From Deltaproteobacteria bacterium (GTDB taxonomy: Bacteria; Desulfobacterota; Desulfobacteria; Desulfobacterales; Desulfobacteraceae), in NCBI GenBank assembly GCA_003647385.1, contig QMMT01000100.1:1-7178 (forward strand): DNA of 7,178 nucleotides, in the 5' to 3' direction. The notes beneath the pieces are model-generated. The model saw only the letters and a list, made by a program, of their open reading frames with translations, was not told the origin of the DNA and did no database searches. The position numbers and the translations under genes were made by a program. Position 1 is the stretch's first letter, and the number at the start of each line of letters is the position of its first letter. This document shows, piece by piece, positions 5,042 to 7,178 of the stretch.

Positions 5042-6457
5042 TCAAGGTCGTATTCTGATGAAGGGGTAAAGCCCTTCATCTTTCCCAGATCGATAGGGTT
5101 GTAATGTATTAAACGAAATCTGCTGATCGTCCTGGGCATGGCCGCGGCAATCCTCATCATGATCACAATAGGCACCATTGGCGACCAGAATCTGTTCGAT
5201 CCGGTTCTTAAATCCATTGATAAAGATTTTGCCCTGCCCTGAAAATATCATTTTCCCGATCGTTTGTTTTCCGTCAATTGCATTCAGCTTCTCAATGGAA
5301 ATCGTGTTATTTTCCAAGTCTTCTTCACAGGTAATATATCCCCATATGATGTGATTTTCCGGAATCTGCAAGGGACATTCAATGTCGATAATGGTATGGG
5401 GCATTACGATGCATCCTTTTCCCACCGTCAATTTTGCATTTTGTTTTCCAAAGAGAAAAGAATTAAACCCGACAAAGGTTTTTTGCCCGATTTCTGAGTT
5501 AATTATTTTCCCCCCATGGGCCGTAATATTCATCCCGATCAGATGGGAATGAATAATATAGGTGTTTTCCTGGGCGTTGGAGCCATCACCCATGTGGGCG
5601 TCTTCCAGATACGCTCCCTGGGAAATCAAAACATTTTCTCCGATTCTGGTATCCCCTTTGATAACAGCGTACCGGTTCACAGCAGAGCTCTCCGGTGCTT
5701 GTATGGGCGGCAGATCAACAACTTTAAACAACCGCTCAAACTCCGGCTCTTTTCCCCTTACAAACTGTTGAATCAAGCCCCGGGGTTGAGATGATTCATT
5801 GACACCTATATACTTATCTATCTCCTCTTTTCTGTACCTGTATTGAAACCTGAAATCCTTTGTTTCGATATGGATTACACCCGGGTCAATCTTTTTGTGA
5901 AAAAACTCACCGGCCTGAAGATAAGAAAATTCACCGACAATGCAGGAATGAAGGTTCATCAGATCAATGGTTGAAAACGGGCCTAAAAAACATCCCTCGA
6001 TTGTGGACCCATGAATATTGGCATAATGAGACGATACCGTATTTCTGATGGTAAATTCTTCCGGTGTTTCAATATTGTGAGAGTTACTGTGAACCAGTGT
6101 TTTATACAGCAGGCTCGAATTGACCACAATGGTCTCATCTTCAACCAGCGGCAGGGGGTTGTCCTGGTCCATAATATCCCCTTTTCGTTTTAGCTCATCT
6201 CCACGTATATCGCTTTTATAGATGATTGACTGGTTGACAGCGCATTTGCCTAGAAAATAACTCCCTGCCATGCTGGCATGTTTAAAATAAAAATCAATGG
6301 GATGATGGGATGTGATCCCGTAAAAACAATAGAATCTGGACAACTTGTCATATTCGATGGCATTGCTGATAAATCGGCCTGTATCAAAATCAAATTCACG
6401 AAGATTTGCATTTACCCTGCTGACAATCCGTTCGTTTAATAGTTTGAGTTTTTCCAT
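5042..6457 (-). CDS. Hexapeptide-repeat (left-handed beta-helix) protein, transferase-like, substrate unknown
   Basis: A 471-residue cytoplasmic protein without signal peptide or membrane segment. Two stretches have the hexapeptide periodicity of left-handed beta-helices: about 136-180 (FTIRNTVSSHYANIHGSTIEG, then CFLGPFSTIDL) and about 262-375 (YAVIKGDTRIGENVLISQGAYLE onward through HLIGMNITAHGG, IGQKTFVGFNSFLFG, VGKGCIVMPHTIID and IIWGYI). This architecture is shared with LpxA/GlmU-type acyl- and nucleotidyl-transferases. Candidate catalytic histidines occur at H303, H305 and H314, but no family-specific active site can be assigned. The N-terminal 100 residues (NERIVSRVNANLREFDFDTGRFIS) are not recognised. 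AAGGAA at 6464-6469, 6 bases upstream, supports the start. Linkage to a response regulator and a divergent sigma-54 activator suggests a regulated role, perhaps in surface polysaccharide or metabolite modification (inference). The last about 45 codons overlap a second open frame ending at 5026; see findings. Confidence 0.75.
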   Translation of the reverse strand: MEKLKLLNERIVSRVNANLREFDFDTGRFISNAIEYDKLSRFYCFYGITSHHPIDFYFKHASMAGSYFLGKCAVNQSIIYKSDIRGDELKRKGDIMDQDNPLPLVEDETIVVNSSLLYKTLVHSNSHNIETPEEFTIRNTVSSHYANIHGSTIEGCFLGPFSTIDLMNLHSCIVGEFSYLQAGEFFHKKIDPGVIHIETKDFRFQYRYRKEEIDKYIGVNESSQPRGLIQQFVRGKEPEFERLFKVVDLPPIQAPESSAVNRYAVIKGDTRIGENVLISQGAYLEDAHMGDGSNAQENTYIIHSHLIGMNITAHGGKIINSEIGQKTFVGFNSFLFGKQNAKLTVGKGCIVMPHTIIDIECPLQIPENHIIWGYITCEEDLENNTISIEKLNAIDGKQTIGKMIFSGQGKIFINGFKNRIEQILVANGAYCDHDEDCRGHAQDDQQISFNTLQPYRSGKDEGLYPFIRIRP

Positions 6458-6681
6458 TTTTAATTCCTTGGTTTATAAAAATATTTTTTCCTATTTTCCC
6501 GGGCGTCTTTTAAAATCTTCATATCACAGGTTGCTTTTTGACACAACTTCATTGTCAGACCTCCATATTTGGATTTTGCAAGGATTGTATTTGATAAATA
6601 TGACGTTGAGTGGTAGTACTTCAAAATAAAAAAAGATTGCGGCTTTTAAACAATAACAAACAAAATATCCGGCTGATTCTT
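6458..6681. other. AT-rich divergent intergenic region, promoters not resolved
   Basis: These 224 bp separate the divergent beta-helix gene (minus) and the PAS regulator (plus) and must hold promoters for one or both. No sigma-54 GG-N10-GC element and no TGTT-N9-AACA dyad is seen on either strand. The best sigma-70-like pair on the plus strand is TTGCAA (6576-6581) with TATGAC (6599-6604) at 17-bp spacing, each 4 of 6, too weak to call firmly. No ORF with a convincing start lies here. Confidence 0.4.
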
Positions 6682-7178
6682 ATGAAAAATTTGCCCCATC
6701 CAATGATAAAAGGCCTGATGACAGATCAACTTGATTTCACTCGCCTGATGGATGAGCTTCCCATCGGTGTGTTAATTCTTGACACTGATCGGCGGGTTGT
6801 ACTTTTAAACCGTGCCTTTGAGGCACTGTCGGGGTTTTCCCCTTCTATGGCCCATGGCGTCCAATGCTACAATATTCTCAGGGGAGCCGTCTGCATCTCC
6901 AATTGCCCTGTACTGGCCATGACAGGTGACAGCCGGCCTGTTTTATGTAAAAGTGATATGATAACCCTGGACCGTCAGCGCCTGCCAATCCGTATAACAA
7001 CCGCACCCATATATGACAATAATCGTAATATCAAAGGATATATTGAAACCATAGAGGATATCCGGCTTTCACAAACCATAGACGGGGAAGAGAGGGTGGC
7101 CTACAGCTTTGCAAATATTGTTGGCAGAAGCCCTCAAATGGAAAAGATTTTCCAAACACTTCCTGTTCTGGCACAAAG
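6682..7178 (+). CDS. PAS-domain sigma-54-dependent transcriptional regulator, N-terminal part (runs off the right edge)
   Basis: 165 codons are visible, open to the window end. Residues about 18-130 form a PAS sensor: LMDELPIGVLILDTDRRVV, LNRAFEALSGFS, and a closing IKGYIETIEDI strand. It carries a cysteine cluster, C62, C71, C75 (with CPV) and C89, similar to a pattern in PAS domains of sigma-54 activators from sulfate-reducing deltaproteobacteria. From about residue 143, FANIVGRSPQMEKIFQTLPVLA is the characteristic entry into the sigma-54-interacting AAA+ domain; Walker A, GAFTGA and HTH would lie beyond the edge. No receiver domain precedes the PAS, so it probably senses a cytoplasmic signal directly (redox or metal are guesses). 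The start is uncertain: ATG at 6682 has no clear ribosome site, whereas ATG at 6718 (residue 13, MTDQLDF) has AAAAGG 4 bases upstream. The gene is divergent from the beta-helix gene. Confidence 0.85.
   Translation, partial: MKNLPHPMIKGLMTDQLDFTRLMDELPIGVLILDTDRRVVLLNRAFEALSGFSPSMAHGVQCYNILRGAVCISNCPVLAMTGDSRPVLCKSDMITLDRQRLPIRITTAPIYDNNRNIKGYIETIEDIRLSQTIDGEERVAYSFANIVGRSPQMEKIFQTLPVLAQ

Noticed and set aside
6538..6571. TTGACA at 6538-6543 as a -35 box
   Set aside because: The nearest -10-like sequence (TATTTG, 6566) is 22 bp away, too far for a standard promoter.
6576..6604. Sigma-70 promoter for the PAS regulator (TTGCAA / TATGAC)
   Set aside because: Each hexamer matches only 4 of 6 positions in an AT-rich region, so it cannot be told from chance.
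1..7178. Mobile elements, CRISPR arrays, tRNA or rRNA genes
   Set aside because: No transposase-like product, terminal repeats, regularly spaced repeats or tRNA-like cloverleaf was seen in reading both strands.

Overview
The window looks like chromosomal DNA from an anaerobic deltaproteobacterium (Desulfobacterota, most likely a Desulfobacteraceae-type sulfate reducer). This is inferred from gene content and style: two sigma-54 enhancer-binding regulators, one with a Cys-rich PAS domain; a DASS/SLC13 permease with internal TrkA-C domains; cytidylate kinase-like proteins; moderate GC; and good Shine-Dalgarno sites. No rRNA, tRNA, insertion sequence or CRISPR array is visible, so species-level placement is not possible.

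Layout. Six genes lie on the minus strand and one on the plus strand. In minus-strand transcription order (right to left) they are: (1) a 471-aa left-handed beta-helix (hexapeptide-repeat) protein of unknown substrate, 6457-5042; (2) an NtrC-type response regulator, receiver + AAA+ + Fis-type HTH, 4988-3639; (3) a 231-bp regulatory gap, 3408-3638; (4) a universal stress protein-like protein, 3407-2937; (5) a 606-aa DASS-family permease with two RCK_C/TrkA-C domains, 2884-1064; (6) a cytidylate kinase-like protein with a C-terminal extension, 1046-237; (7) the start of a second protein that aligns without gaps to gene 6 but has lost its P-loop, from 186 off the left edge. At the right, a PAS + sigma-54-activator gene runs divergently on the plus strand from about 6682 off the window edge.

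The most informative stretch is the 231-bp gap. On the minus strand it reads as a complete enhancer-dependent promoter. There are three 17-bp dyads of the form TGTT-N9-AACA (one inside a perfect 10-bp inverted repeat), then an exact match to the IHF consensus beside a 9-bp A-tract, then a -24/-12 sigma-54-like element with correct GG-N10-G spacing, then an AGGAG ribosome site and the USP start codon. The gene immediately upstream encodes an intact GAFTGA-bearing activator. The simplest reading is that this response regulator binds the dyads and switches on the USP-permease-kinase-pseudokinase operon with sigma-54.

Working hypothesis (inference): the operon is a regulated anion or organic-acid uptake module. 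Transport would be gated through the RCK_C domains, with the USP-like protein and the kinase/degenerate-kinase pair supplying a nucleotide- or phosphorylation-linked signal. Substrate and kinase target cannot be read from the sequence.
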